From contig CM034234.1 in assembly GCA_019916065.1 (NCBI GenBank), positions 14,676,520-14,740,519 on the forward strand: a stretch of 64,000 nucleotides of DNA, written 5' to 3'. Position 1 is the first letter of the stretch, and each line of letters begins with the position of its first letter. The translations under genes and the position numbers were made by a program. The notes under the pieces were generated by a model, which made no database searches, was not told the origin of the DNA, and was given only the letters and a program-made list of their open reading frames with translations. This document shows, piece by piece, positions 12,182-21,671 of this stretch. The stretch is from Vitellaria paradoxa (lineage: Eukaryota; Streptophyta; Magnoliopsida; Ericales; Sapotaceae).

Positions 12182-12620
12182 GATGTTGCATTGGGCCCAG
12201 GAAAGATTAGGGATTTTATTGTAGTTACTAATTGAACTAATTAACTCTTACTAATTAACTACTGCTGCTTGTGTAATTAATTACTATAGTATTCGGTAAA
12301 TTACCTAGAAACAATATTATAATATTATTGTTTGACCTAATTTTCTTATCATATTCGTATTGGATTACACTGGGCCCAAGCAAGATGTTGGATTGGGCCC
12401 AGGCAAGATTAGGGGTTTTATTGTAGTTACTAATTGAACTAATTAACTCTTACTAATTAACTACTGCTGCTTGTGTAATTAATTACTATATTATTCGGTA
12501 AATTACCTAGAAACAATATTATAATATTATTGTTTGACCTAATTTTCTTATCGTATTCGTATTGGATTACACTGGGCCCAAGCAAGATGTTGGATTGGGC
12601 CCAGGCAAGATTAGGGGTTT
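12182..12620. repeat. 202-bp tandem repeat within CACTA element
   Basis: A unit beginning GATGTTGSATTGGGCCCAGG starts at 12182, 12384 and 12586. The first two are full length and nearly identical; the third is cut after about 35 bases. Spacing is exactly 202 bases. It lies upstream of the TNP2 gene, on the side where its promoter would be. Confidence 0.9.
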
Positions 12621-14730
12621 TCTTCTAATTAGAGTTAATTGGAGTTAATTATTGTTATTCCAAAAAATAACACTTCAATACATTATACGAAGATCAAATA
12701 TACAACAAATAAAATAATACGATACAAATTAAATAAATTAACAATAAACAATTCAATATTTACTCATTATAACATAAATCAAACAATAGATATTAATTTT
12801 TTTTTTGTCTTATGCATCGATTCTTATTTAAAAGTATTCTTTTTATGAAAAAAAGTAATATGTTTAAAAGTTTACAAACTTTATTGTATTTAATTTATTA
12901 AAAAATCTATCAACTTTTACTAACTTTTTATACTTTTTTCAAACTATATATTATTTTTACATTAAACTATATATTAATTCTCATATTTTTAGTAGTATTA
13001 TCTAACATTATAAATATCATAATATAATTTAATTTCCGTAAGGTACGTTAATCAATTTATTTATAAAAATGACCATATTGAGTGAAGATGTTAGCATTGC
13101 TTCAAAAACTATATATATATAGTGGGAGACAAATTTTTTAGTAATTTTTACTTTTTTTGACATTTGATAACTCCTTAAAAGTTACTAAAAAATTTTGAAA
13201 TTTTTTTTAACATTTTTACTAAATTTAATTGAAAGATATTAAAAATAGTTAATAAAATTTTTTTATATTTTTAATAAACTAAATACTCCTATATAATCTA
13301 AAATTTAAAATTCAATTGATTATACTATTTGTATATATATTATTTTATTTTTATTCATTAAATATAATTTTTTAAGCCCAAGTTTAACGCTCCAAAAAAA
13401 TAGGTCACATGCATAATTTTCCAAGTAGCACATATAATTTTCCAAGTATCCAAAAAAATTTTTCAAGTACCACAAGATGAATTTTATATGAATAATTTGA
13501 TAATTAAAATCAAATGATATATTACTGGCATCAAGCTTAAAGAAGTAAATAGTCAAGAGTAGGAAATTTTTTATTTTTTCCCTTCAATATTTCAACTAAT
13601 TTCATTTTAGCTATTTTATGATTCTAAAATATAAATCTATCACTTTTTATGAATTATTATTTTCCAATTAATTTACAAAATTTTTTGAATTTTGTAATGA
13701 ATTCAAATAATAAATTGTAATTTGTATTAATTTTTTTCAAATTCTACCGATCGAATAGTTTTTAAATTACGAATTGTTAACTATACAAAAAAATTTTATT
13801 ATCCAGAATTTGTTACTATGCCCACGGGGGCTAGATATTCGTTTTAGAGAGCAAATGGCAGACTAACAAATACAAAAAAAAAATTAACTTTTGTCATTTT
13901 TTAAATTTTTTCCAATTTTAATAACTTCTTTTAATTTTTATAAATTTATACCAAACAATCAATTACCAACTAAAGTATTACTTTGTCATTCTCGCATGAA
14001 AAGTTACACGGCTCTATATTTCCCGTCACGTTAAATTCATGTTTAAAAGAACAAAAAGTAATTTACTTTTGAATATCTAATGAAAAAATTAAAAGAAAAA
14101 GAAAGTAATAATCATTTTGGTGGTCACATTTTGACTTTTATGTCAAAATATTAGAGAGAGAAACTGTTAGAATGAGTTTTTGGGGTTCGTTCTCACGGAT
14201 TTATGTCAATTTTGTTGAAATTTATTAAAAAGTTATTGAGATTTGTAAAAAAAGTATTGAAATTTATAAAAATTTGTTAGGATATGGATAAAATGTATTA
14301 AAGAGTTTTAGAAATTTTCAAAAATTTAAATTTTTTTTATTTTTAGTAAATTAAACGCAGCCTAAATTATTTTGATCGAATTTAATTAATTTTAATTTCA
14401 GTTTTTGCATTTCGTCTATTTTTTTTCACCCAAATAACAAATACAATTGGGGTATTTAGTTTATTAAATTTTATCACAAATTATAAAAATTATCAATTTT
14501 TTCGATTAAATCTCATCACATATTTTTTTTACGTCAAATTTTTAAATATTCTTTTTCCCAATCCAAACACATACCAAAGCCGACGCAACCATTAAAAAGT
14601 TCTATACATTTTTTTTTACGCACTGCACAAAACACAACAATTTTTTCCACTAACTAAAATTTACTTCTAAAATCTTTTTTTCTTTCTTCCAACATACCAA
14701 TTTTTATAAAATAAAATTAAAAAACATAAT
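12621..14730. other. AT-rich CACTA interior, no gene seen
   Basis: This part of the element has no frame resembling a protein. It is AT-rich with many poly-A and poly-T runs and a short TA repeat near 13110. Confidence 0.6.
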
Positions 14731-14734
14731 ATTA

Positions 14735-14900
14735 AAAAAAACAGCAAATAAAAAATACAGAAAAAAAAAACAGCAAACAAAAAAAAAAACAGCAAACAAA
14801 AAACAAACAGAAAAAAAAACAGCAAATAAAAAATACAGAAAAAAAAACAGCAAACAAAAAAAAAACAGAAAAAAAAAACAGCAAATTAAAAAAAATTAAA
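14735..14900. repeat. A-rich (A)nCAG(C)A low-complexity array
   Basis: A run of short units AAAAAACAGCAAA and AAAATACAG is repeated about ten times. It creates an artificial antisense frame of mostly Phe, Leu and Cys. Confidence 0.8.
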
Positions 14901-15204
14901 AACAACAGCAACATACACAAATAAAAATATTACACAATACGCACATGAAATAAACTATTTAACGAGTAACTAAAATAAAAAAAATTAAACAAACAATAAT
15001 ACATACATGCATGTATAGATAATCATCAAACCCCCAACCACAAAAAACAAAAAAAAATTATTTACATTTATCCAACAATAAACATGAAAAATACAAAAAA
15101 AAGAAAAAAAATTTCAAACTAAAAATAAAATACAAACCTGGTACGGTGTAGTGTTGCCTTAACCTCAAAATAAACTACAATAAACAAAAAAAAATATTAA
15201 TGCA

Positions 15205-15215
15205 TGTATATGAGT

Positions 15216-15262
<47 letters not shown>

Positions 15263-15415
15263 CGACCTCCGGCGACGGCACGGCACGGCACGGCGGCACG
15301 GCAGACGGAGGAGAGAAGACGGCCGAGGGGGAGAGAACTGAGAGCGCGGGGGAGGGAGGAAAAAAAAGGGAGGGAGGGAGAGGAAAAAGAGGGAGGCTTT
15401 CTGCCGAATATAATT
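15205..15415. promoter_or_regulatory. GA repeat and GC-rich block near CACTA right end
   Basis: A (GA)n run at about 15207-15258 is followed by repeated CGGCACGGCA and purine-rich GGAGGGAGGG segments. On the minus strand this is a CT-rich then GC-rich stretch between the subterminal repeats and the transposase genes. That is the expected place of the element promoter and 5' leader. The assignment is inference. Confidence 0.35.
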
Positions 15416-15420
15416 AGAGA

Positions 15421-15605
15421 ATCAGCGACCGCTTTAAGCGGTCGCTAATACGGTCGCTACAACCATATTAGCGACCGCTTAGAGCGGTCGCGCGAATTTT
15501 TTCGTCGTCGATGCCTTGCCGCACGGGATTAGCGACAGAGGTTTAAGCGACCGTCATAAGCGGTCGCTAATATTGTTGTAGCGACCGCTTCAAGCGGTCG
15601 CCCGA
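15421..15605. repeat. CACTA right subterminal repeats
   Basis: Pairs such as GCGACCGCTTTAAGCGGTCGC, of which the GCGACCGC/GCGGTCGC halves recur at least five times, form short perfect hairpins. They match the motif at the left end of the element. Confidence 0.85.
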
Positions 15606-15644
15606 GATTTCCATTCGCCAATTCCCCAACCTCTAGTAGTGATT

Positions 15645-17934
15645 GATAATCTCTTATAATTGTAAATGAAAATCTATTTTTCTTTCTCTAATATAAAATA
15701 GTAAACACACGTGACGTATCCAATCCAAGAGTTTACACACTAATTTTGATGAATTTTTACTATGTATTCCATACTTATTTGGGAAATAAAGTGTTAATTA
15801 ACTTTATCGTGTTATTTTTAATATTTGAAAAACTCAAAATTTAAATTATTTCTAAAGTTTATCTAGTCTCAATGGATAATTTGTAGCAAAAGAATATTAC
15901 TATCGAATTAATCGTTTTTAAGTAATATTTACTGTGTATTTGTATTCCATACTAATCTAGCAGAATATTCAAATCTTATTTCTATTTAATTTTATTTAAT
16001 GTTATTTTCAATGCTTGAAAGCTTCAAACTTGCTATACAATCCAATAGTTTACAATCTGCACGATTTATTTAAGAAATATTCAAATCTTATTGTAATTTA
16101 ATTTTTAAAATTTAAATTACTTCTAAAGGTTATCTAGTTCTAAGAAATAATCACATAATAATAAAATTCCTATCAAATCTAAATGATTTTTAAGGAATTA
16201 TTACTAATCTAAGAAATATCAAAATCTTATTGCAATTCAATTTTTTTTAACCTTATCATGTTATTTTCAAAATTAAAATTAATTTTTTGTGCCAAGGGTA
16301 TTTAGGCAATTTTAAAGCTTGAAATCATCGGTCGGATAAACTCTTCAATTACCCTAAGAAGATTTGAGGAGTAAAGTTAAGACTCTATCAAGTGAGTTAA
16401 CTCTCAGTTTCAAATTTTAAATTACTTCTAAATTTTATTTAGTATCGAGAGAAAATTAACTAACAAACAAAAATTCATACCCAAGAGTCTAAATGATTTT
16501 TCATTGTTTTGAAAAACTCAAAATGTGTATTAGTTCTACAAAGTTTATGTAGTACTCCGAAAATATAATAAAATAATAATGACAGAATCTTATAATACGT
16601 ATATAATCCAAGCATTTAAAATAAATAACAAAAAGACAATAAATTACAAAATTTTATTATTAAAAAAAATTCTTTTAACACCTATGATCATATCAAATGC
16701 AAAAGTTTGAACTTAATAAAAATATTAGTAGATAATATGATAACGAAATATTAATATTGGATTACTTCTTACAAATTAAGTTTATACTTTCAATCATTAC
16801 ATTCTCGCAAGATTTTTGATAACGAGCCAACGACTTATTTTACGTTGTTTCCGTATTTGGAGTAATAAAAATTCTAAAAAATAGTGAAAAACGTTGAAAA
16901 TTTTTAAAAGTTACTCATTTGCATGAATTATGAATTAATAAGTTATCTTATTTAATTTCATTTTATCTCACTTTTTTATCATTATAAATGCATCATTTGT
17001 CTCATTTTATCTTATGTTTATCACTCTAAACGCACACTTAATTATAAATATCACTTTATATGCAAAATAACAAGATATTTTTGCGAGTAAACTTAAAATG
17101 CGAAAACTAGATAAATAATTTTTTATTTTAAAATGATAAAAGAATTATTAATTATTTTTATTTATTAAAATTTTTATATAATAATAAATCTAATTATTAA
17201 CCTCGCCCTAACCCACCATCATTGAGCCGATCAACTTTTACTGAATCATTAGTGCCATTTTTGGGGCACAAATATTAATATGGTGTTTGGTTGATCAAAA
17301 TTAATTAAAATTTATTAATATTTTTTAACTTTTATACTTATCATAAAATTTCGTTAGATATTACTTTTGCATCAAATTTTTTGTGTTTTTATTGTACTTT
17401 TTGACTAGCCAAACATCCTCTAAATAATAGTGGTATTTTGACTATATACGTAATTTAAAAAGTCAAAAATTTAAGAAAAGAAATTGTTTGTATCAAAAAT
17501 AATTTAGATTTCGTTTAAAATTCTGAAAATTATTAAAAAAATATTAAAAATTTTTAAAAATTATTTACTTTTTATTTTACTGTATGAGTTACGAACTCGT
17601 AACTTTTATTAAATTTTATATTTTTTTGTCAATCCAAACTTATCTTGAGGTTGGATTTGGCAAACTGAAAAATGTTAAAAAATTTTAAAAATTTTTAAAA
17701 ATTTCTAAAAGTTATTCACTTTTTATTTCATTATATGAATTACGAACTCACAAATTATCTCAAATTATTTTATTTTATCTCACTTTTTTCACTACAAACC
17801 TCCCATAATATATTTTCGGATGTTCCATACGATAATTAGCTAGCAAGATGATGCATGATAGAAGATTAGATTAATGTATGTAAATTAAAACCAATATATA
17901 CAAATGTAAACTGCATGCATAATTTGTTAATTAC
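15645..17934. other. Remaining intron 2 of the dioxygenase, AT-rich
   Basis: There is no gene here. Between about 15700 and 16560 there are diverged direct repeats of a segment containing AATCTTATTKYAATTYAATTTT, TTATTTTCAA, and AAATTACTTCTAAAGKTTATCTAGT. Copies of the dispersed MITE-like unit (TTATTCACTTTTTATTTYA...) lie at about 16850-17030, 17510-17640 and 17650-17800. Confidence 0.5.
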
Positions 17935-18628
17935 CTGAAGAAGGTCCCCAATGTTCATAATCAAACCTCCAGGGACATGCATCACATCCACCCAATCCTC
18001 CCCATGCTTAACCTGCAACCCAGGCACTTCATTTTGCAACAAAACCGTCAGAACCACCGGATCAGTATGAGATGCGATCCCCAGCGTCAAATCAGGCTGG
18101 GGACTGAGAGTAACAATGCCCCACAATTGCCCTAGTCTCAGCACAACCCAACTCCTACAACCTCTTACCCTCCAACCCCAACCCTTCACACAACAGCTCC
18201 ATCACAGTCTCCGCCACCGCCTTCCCATGCACGTCCCACTCCACCACCGCTCTCCGGCAAGTCTCCGGTATCTCATCCGCCCCCGCCGGCTCCGGCGCCA
18301 TCCACATGTTCAGTGAGTCGTCCCAGCACGCTGCCTTCGACCGGTGCAAGTCGAAGTTGCTCGCGTACATAACGCCGCGCCCTTCTTCCCTCACGTAGTA
18401 ATTTGCCTTCACCTCCATTGGCTCGTCGTGGAATGCTTTGATGGCCGAAACTGTCTCCTCGAGGACCTTGGCCGGAACGCCGTGGTTGATCACTTGGAAG
18501 AAGCCCCAAGTCTTCGCGGCTTCTCGGAGTTCTTCAACAATTTTCGCTCGATGGGTATTGGAGTTTACGTTAGAAAGATCGATCACGGCGACTTCGGTGC
18601 ACGGCGAAGAAGATTTTGTTGAAATTCT
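17935..18628 (-). pseudogene. Dioxygenase exon 2 with nonsense codon and 2-nt deletion
   Basis: The exon begins RISTKSSSP after the acceptor ACGCAG and ends NIGDLLQ before GTAATT. It carries WGFFQVINHGVP and the metal-binding SHTDP. Two breaks are visible. A TAG at 18157-18155 interrupts GKRL-ELGCAETRAIVGH. Near 18102/18103 the frame jumps between CYSQ and PQPDLTLG, which fits loss of two bases from a cysteine codon of the usual QCPQPDL segment. Exon length is 694 nt; with those two bases it would be 696 and in phase with exon 3. Confidence 0.85.
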
Positions 18629-18650
18629 CTGCGTATTAAGCATACGTTAA

Positions 18651-18669
18651 TGTTAGATTATTTCTAGAA

Positions 18670-18701
<32 letters not shown>

Positions 18702-18886
18702 TCCTATCATAATTAGGATTACTATCTCATTCCTTATTTTGTATATCCAATCATAATTAGGATTACTATCTTCTATCAGGATTAGGATTATTGTTCTCTT
18801 ATATAAAGGACCTTGTAGTCTTGTATTCTCACACACAATGATCAATATTAATACATAATTCTTTTCTCCTTCTTTTATTCTTAACA
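18651..18886 (+). repeat. 5' LTR of the Copia derivative
   Basis: The LTR is 236 bp, with TG...CA ends and a TA repeat at about 18677-18701. The 104 retained bases of the 3' LTR agree closely with it apart from the length of the TA run, which points to a fairly recent insertion. Confidence 0.85.
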
Positions 18887-18942
18887 TGGTATCAGAGCAT
18901 AAGATTTACGACCCTGGATAGTTTAAACCTTTTCTCGATATT

Positions 18943-19977
18943 ATGGCAGCGATCACTGCCATTGCTTATTCTCTTTCTACTAGTCCTTACTCTTCCTTCC
19001 ACAATTCACCACCTATTTTGTTATCTTGCTGTACCAACTTTTCAACGTACTTCCTTGCGCCTTCAACGCGCCTCTCCGCGTCTCCTTTAACCTTTCAACG
19101 CGCTTCCATGTGCCTTCAACCTTTCAACGTGCCTCTCGGCGCCTCCTGCAACGCGCTTCCATGCGCCTTCAATCTTTCAACGTGCCTCTCGGTGCCTTCT
19201 TCAACGCGCTTCCATGCGTCTTCAACCTTTCAATGCGCCTCTCGGTGCTTCCTTCAACGCGCTTCCGTGCGCCTTCAAACTTTCAACACGCCTCTCTGCG
19301 CCTCCTTCAATGCGTCTTCGTGCACCTTCAACCTTTCAACGCGCCTCTCCGCGCCTCCTTCAACGCGCCTCCGTGCGCTTTCAACCTTTCAACGCGCCTC
19401 TCCGCACCTCCTTCAACGCACTTTCGTGCGCTTTCAACCTTTTAACGCGCCTCTTCGCGCCTTATTCAATGCGCCTCTTTTAGTGCACTTTTCTGCGCCT
19501 CATTCAACGCGCTTTTCTGCACCCCATTCAACGCGCTTTTCTGCGCCTCCTTCAACGCGCTTTTTTCGCGCCTCATTCGACGCGTTTTTCTGCGTCTCAT
19601 TCAACGTACTTTTTTTCGCACCTCTTTCAACGCGCTTTTCTGCGCCGCCTTCAACGCGCTTTTCTGCGCCTTATTCAACGCGCTTTTTTTCGCGCCTCCT
19701 TCAACGCGCTTTTCTGCGCCGCCTTCAACGCGCTTTTTTCGCGCCTCCTTCAACGCGCTTTTTTTCGCGCCTCCTTCAACGCGCTTTTTTTGCGCCTCAT
19801 TCAACGCGCTTCAATGCGCCTTTAACCTTTCAACGCGTTTTTCTGTGCCTCCATCAACGTGTTTTTCATATGAACTCCGTTGCTCAGACTGCTGATTTAT
19901 TTTTCAAACCTCTCCCTCCTGGACGATTTCATAAATTGGTTTCCAAACTCAAGTTGGTCTCTCCTATACCTCCTTGA
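18943..19977 (+). CDS. 344-codon open frame made of CpG-rich tandem repeats inside Copia derivative
   Basis: The frame starts MAAITAIAYSL shortly after the primer-binding site, where a gag start would be, and ends in the Copia polyprotein tail LVSKLKLVSPIPP. Between them are degenerate repeats with key words TTCAACGCGC and TGCGCCTC. The period is about 53 bases in the first half (for example starts at 19113, 19166 and 19219) and 24-26 bases in the second. Since 53 is not a multiple of three, the same unit is read in shifting frames, and still no stop appears. Two further frames are also open for 139 and 89 codons. The product would be rich in S, F, R, A, P and T. I recognise no function. It may be only a by-product of a stop-free repeat. 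Confidence 0.45.
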   Translation: MAAITAIAYSLSTSPYSSFHNSPPILLSCCTNFSTYFLAPSTRLSASPLTFQRASMCLQPFNVPLGASCNALPCAFNLSTCLSVPSSTRFHASSTFQCASRCFLQRASVRLQTFNTPLCASFNASSCTFNLSTRLSAPPSTRLRALSTFQRASPHLLQRTFVRFQPFNAPLRALFNAPLLVHFSAPHSTRFSAPHSTRFSAPPSTRFFRASFDAFFCVSFNVLFFAPLSTRFSAPPSTRFSAPYSTRFFSRLLQRAFLRRLQRAFFAPPSTRFFSRLLQRAFFAPHSTRFNAPLTFQRVFLCLHQRVFHMNSVAQTADLFFKPLPPGRFHKLVSKLKLVSPIPP

Positions 19978-19990
19978 GTTTGCCGGGGGG

Positions 19991-20094
19991 TGTTAGATTA
20001 TTTCTAGAATATTTCTATATATATATATATATATATATTCTATCATAATTAGGATTACTATCTCATTCCTTATTTTGTATATCCAATCATAATT
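19991..20094 (+). repeat. Truncated 3' LTR
   Basis: The first 104 bases of the LTR end abruptly after CCAATCATAATT. A 31-bp copy of the polyprotein tail (20095-20125) and an inverted reverse-transcriptase fragment follow. Confidence 0.8.
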
Positions 20095-20125
20095 ATTTCA
20101 TAAATTGGTTTCCAAACTCAAGTTG

Positions 20126-21037
20126 AGAATGTGCTGAGTAATAAAGACCATGAAACATAGTGCCCTTGATATAGCGAAGAATGCGGAGTAAAGCAGTAAA
20201 ATGATGAGACCGTGGAGCAGCCATGAACTGACTAACAATATGGACAGCATAAGCAATATCAGGGCGAGTGACAGTAAGATAAACAAGGCTACCAACAAGT
20301 TGACGATACAAAGTCGCATCAGATAAAGGTGTACCATCAAGAGGAGTGAGACGGAGCTGTGTATCAATCGGGGTAGAAGCAGTCTTACAATCAGAAATAC
20401 CTGCCCGTGTCAAGAGATCAGAGGCATACTTAGCTTGAGAGAGAAAATAACCAGAAGAATCACGGGAGATCTCCAAACCCAAGAAATAATTGAGAAACCC
20501 CAAATCCTTCATCTCAAACTGGCGACTGAGAAATTGTTTGAGATGAGAAATGCCAACACTGTCATCCCCAGTAATAATCATATCATCCACATACAGAAGA
20601 AGAAGAACAGATCCAGCTGTAGTGGTGCGGAGAAACAAAGCAGAGTCATATGAACTGGAGGTAAATCCAAACTCATGAATAGTAGAACTAAATTTTGCAA
20701 ACCAGGCACGGGGAGCCTGTTTCAACCCATATAGTGCTCGACGAAGCTTGCAAACATGAGAAGACGGAACAGATGAGCCAGGAGGAGGCTGCATGTAGAC
20801 TTCCTCAGTGAGATCACCATTCAGAAAAGCATTCTTAACATCCATCTGATGAATGTCCCAGTTACGAGCAGCAGAAATAGCAAGTAAGCTGCGAACAGAT
20901 GTAAGCCTAGCAACAGGAGCAAAAGTTTCTTCATAGTCAATGCCATACTCCTGAGTGAAACCTCGAGCAACAAGACGAGCTTTGTGTCGCTCAATGGAAC
21001 CATCTGAACGAGTTTTAATTTTGTAAATCCATTTGTT
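20126..21037 (-). pseudogene. Copia reverse transcriptase (RVT_2) fragment, inverted
   Basis: The minus strand has an open frame from NKWIYKIKTRSDGSIERHKARLVARGFTQ through MDVKNAFLNGDL, ALYGLKQAPRAWF, the active-site YVDD (LLLYVDDMIITG), FEMKDLG and RPDIAYAVHIVSQFM to HSQLE, where homology stops. This is the reverse transcriptase and start of RNase H of a Ty1/Copia element. Gag, protease, integrase and the rest of RNase H are absent. It is opposite in direction to the LTR pair next to it and parallel to the dioxygenase, whose intron 1 it occupies. Its frame is intact, but it lacks everything needed to move. Confidence 0.9.
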
Positions 21038-21233
21038 ATTTTATTTGCTATGATTAAACAGATTAAAATTAAATTAAAGATAAAAACATATACGAAAAGT
21101 TTTATTTGCTATGATTTATATCATTAAATCTATGTGCATCTGATAAAAATAATTCAATGAGTTTAGTCAACAAGATTAGATGGTTAGTGTTATAAGTACA
21201 ATGAGAAGACCTAAAGAGATTAGGATTTATCCC

Positions 21234-21281
<48 letters not shown>

Positions 21282-21485
21282 GGAGTTATGAGTAGTTTCC
21301 TCTCTTTATATATATTATTTCCATTAATAGTTGTGTGATGGAAAAGAAAATCAGCTCTAATAATCTAGTTTAAGAGATAATACAATTACAAACTGAAATA
21401 AGATCATAAAATAAATAGATATATTTTTTTACATTAATTTACTCTATTAATGTTGTTATATTCACGTACATATAATATTTATCAT
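21038..21485. other. Rest of intron 1 with CA/TA microsatellite
   Basis: TTTTATTTGCTATGATT occurs twice, near 21039 and 21101. A (CA)n(TA)n run lies at about 21233-21275. No gene is seen. Confidence 0.55.
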
Positions 21486-21491
21486 GCTTAC

Positions 21492-21671
21492 AGATTTGAG
21501 GCCGGAAAGTGTTTCCGGAGGGTGTATGAAGAACGTAGGGATGGTGGTGATGCCGGAATCAGAGAGACCTTTGACGCCTATCTTGGTGCTGTCAAAGTTC
21601 CTCACTTCCTTCTTCCGATCATACACAGCAGTTCCACCACTCGCCGACGCATCTTCTTCAACCTTTGCTAT
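21492..21671 (-). pseudogene. Dioxygenase exon 1, start codon ATA
   Basis: This exon is 60 codons long and ends LSGLKS before GTAAGC. The expected start context ACC-ATG-GCA reads ACC-ATA-GCA (codon 21671-21669), and no in-frame ATG follows in the exon. An in-frame ATG exists upstream at 21791, but a TATA-like run (about 21702-21712 on this strand) lies between it and the ATA codon, so that ATG is probably not transcribed. A single G-to-A change at the start is the simplest reading. Confidence 0.75.

Larger units (their letters stand above)
5520..15641 (-). mobile_element. Complete CACTA (En/Spm) DNA transposon, 10.1 kb
   Basis: The left end reads CACTAGTAGAAAG and the right end CTCTAGTAGTG, so inverted from the right it begins CACTACTAGAG. 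A 3-bp target duplication ATT flanks it (5517-5519 and 15642-15644). Both ends carry dense subterminal GCGACCG/CGGTCGC repeats. Inside, on the minus strand, are a TNP2-type transposase gene and a second gene of the Transposase_24 family. It sits in intron 2 of the dioxygenase gene, and its genes read in the same direction as the host gene. Both ends and the TSD are intact. The transposase frame is open, so the element may be recent, but the nonsense codon in the partner gene suggests it may not move by itself. Confidence 0.93.
18651..20094 (+). mobile_element. Non-autonomous Copia derivative, 3' LTR truncated
   Basis: The 5' LTR is 18651-18886 (TGTTAG...TTAACA) with a TATA-like TTATATAAAG near 18800. 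The primer-binding site TGGTATCAGAGC follows at 18887-18898, complementary to initiator methionine tRNA. The polypurine tract GCCGGGGGG (19982-19990) precedes the second LTR, which starts TGTTAG at 19991 and is lost after 20094. Just before the tract, the coded tail TADLFFKPLPPGRFHKLVSKL matches the end of a Copia polyprotein. All of gag, protease, integrase and reverse transcriptase between is replaced by a tandem repeat. The element lies in intron 1 of the dioxygenase, only 22 bases from the exon 2 acceptor. Confidence 0.85.
4931..21671 (-). pseudogene. ACC-oxidase-like 2-oxoglutarate/Fe(II) dioxygenase, split by transposons
   Basis: Three exons on the minus strand fit one 2OG-Fe(II) dioxygenase of the 1-aminocyclopropane-1-carboxylate oxidase homolog group: exon 1 at 21492-21671, exon 2 at 17935-18628 and exon 3 at 4931-5194. 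All junctions have GT-AG and phase 0. Markers are FDSTKIGVKGLSDSGI and IPTFFIHPP in exon 1, WGFFQVINHGVP and the Fe-ligand HTD in exon 2, and QHRVLAN with RIS (second His and the 2OG-binding RxS) in exon 3. Intron 2 is 12.7 kb because it contains a CACTA element; intron 1 is 2.9 kb because it contains Copia pieces. Three lesions argue against function: ATA in place of the expected start codon, an in-frame TAG in exon 2, and a 2-nt deletion further along exon 2. The family acts in the cytosol in specialised metabolism; the substrate cannot be told. Confidence 0.85.

Noticed and set aside
14732..14920. Open frame rich in Phe, Leu and Cys on the minus strand
   Set aside because: It is the translation of an A-rich short repeat array, with no sign of a protein family.
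15214..15417. Open frame with Glu-Arg repeats
   Set aside because: It is produced by the (GA)n microsatellite and the following purine-rich DNA at the CACTA end.
19601..19804. Antisense frame with KSALKEA-type repeats
   Set aside because: It is the mirror of the stop-free repeat in the Copia derivative, with no start context or separate signal.
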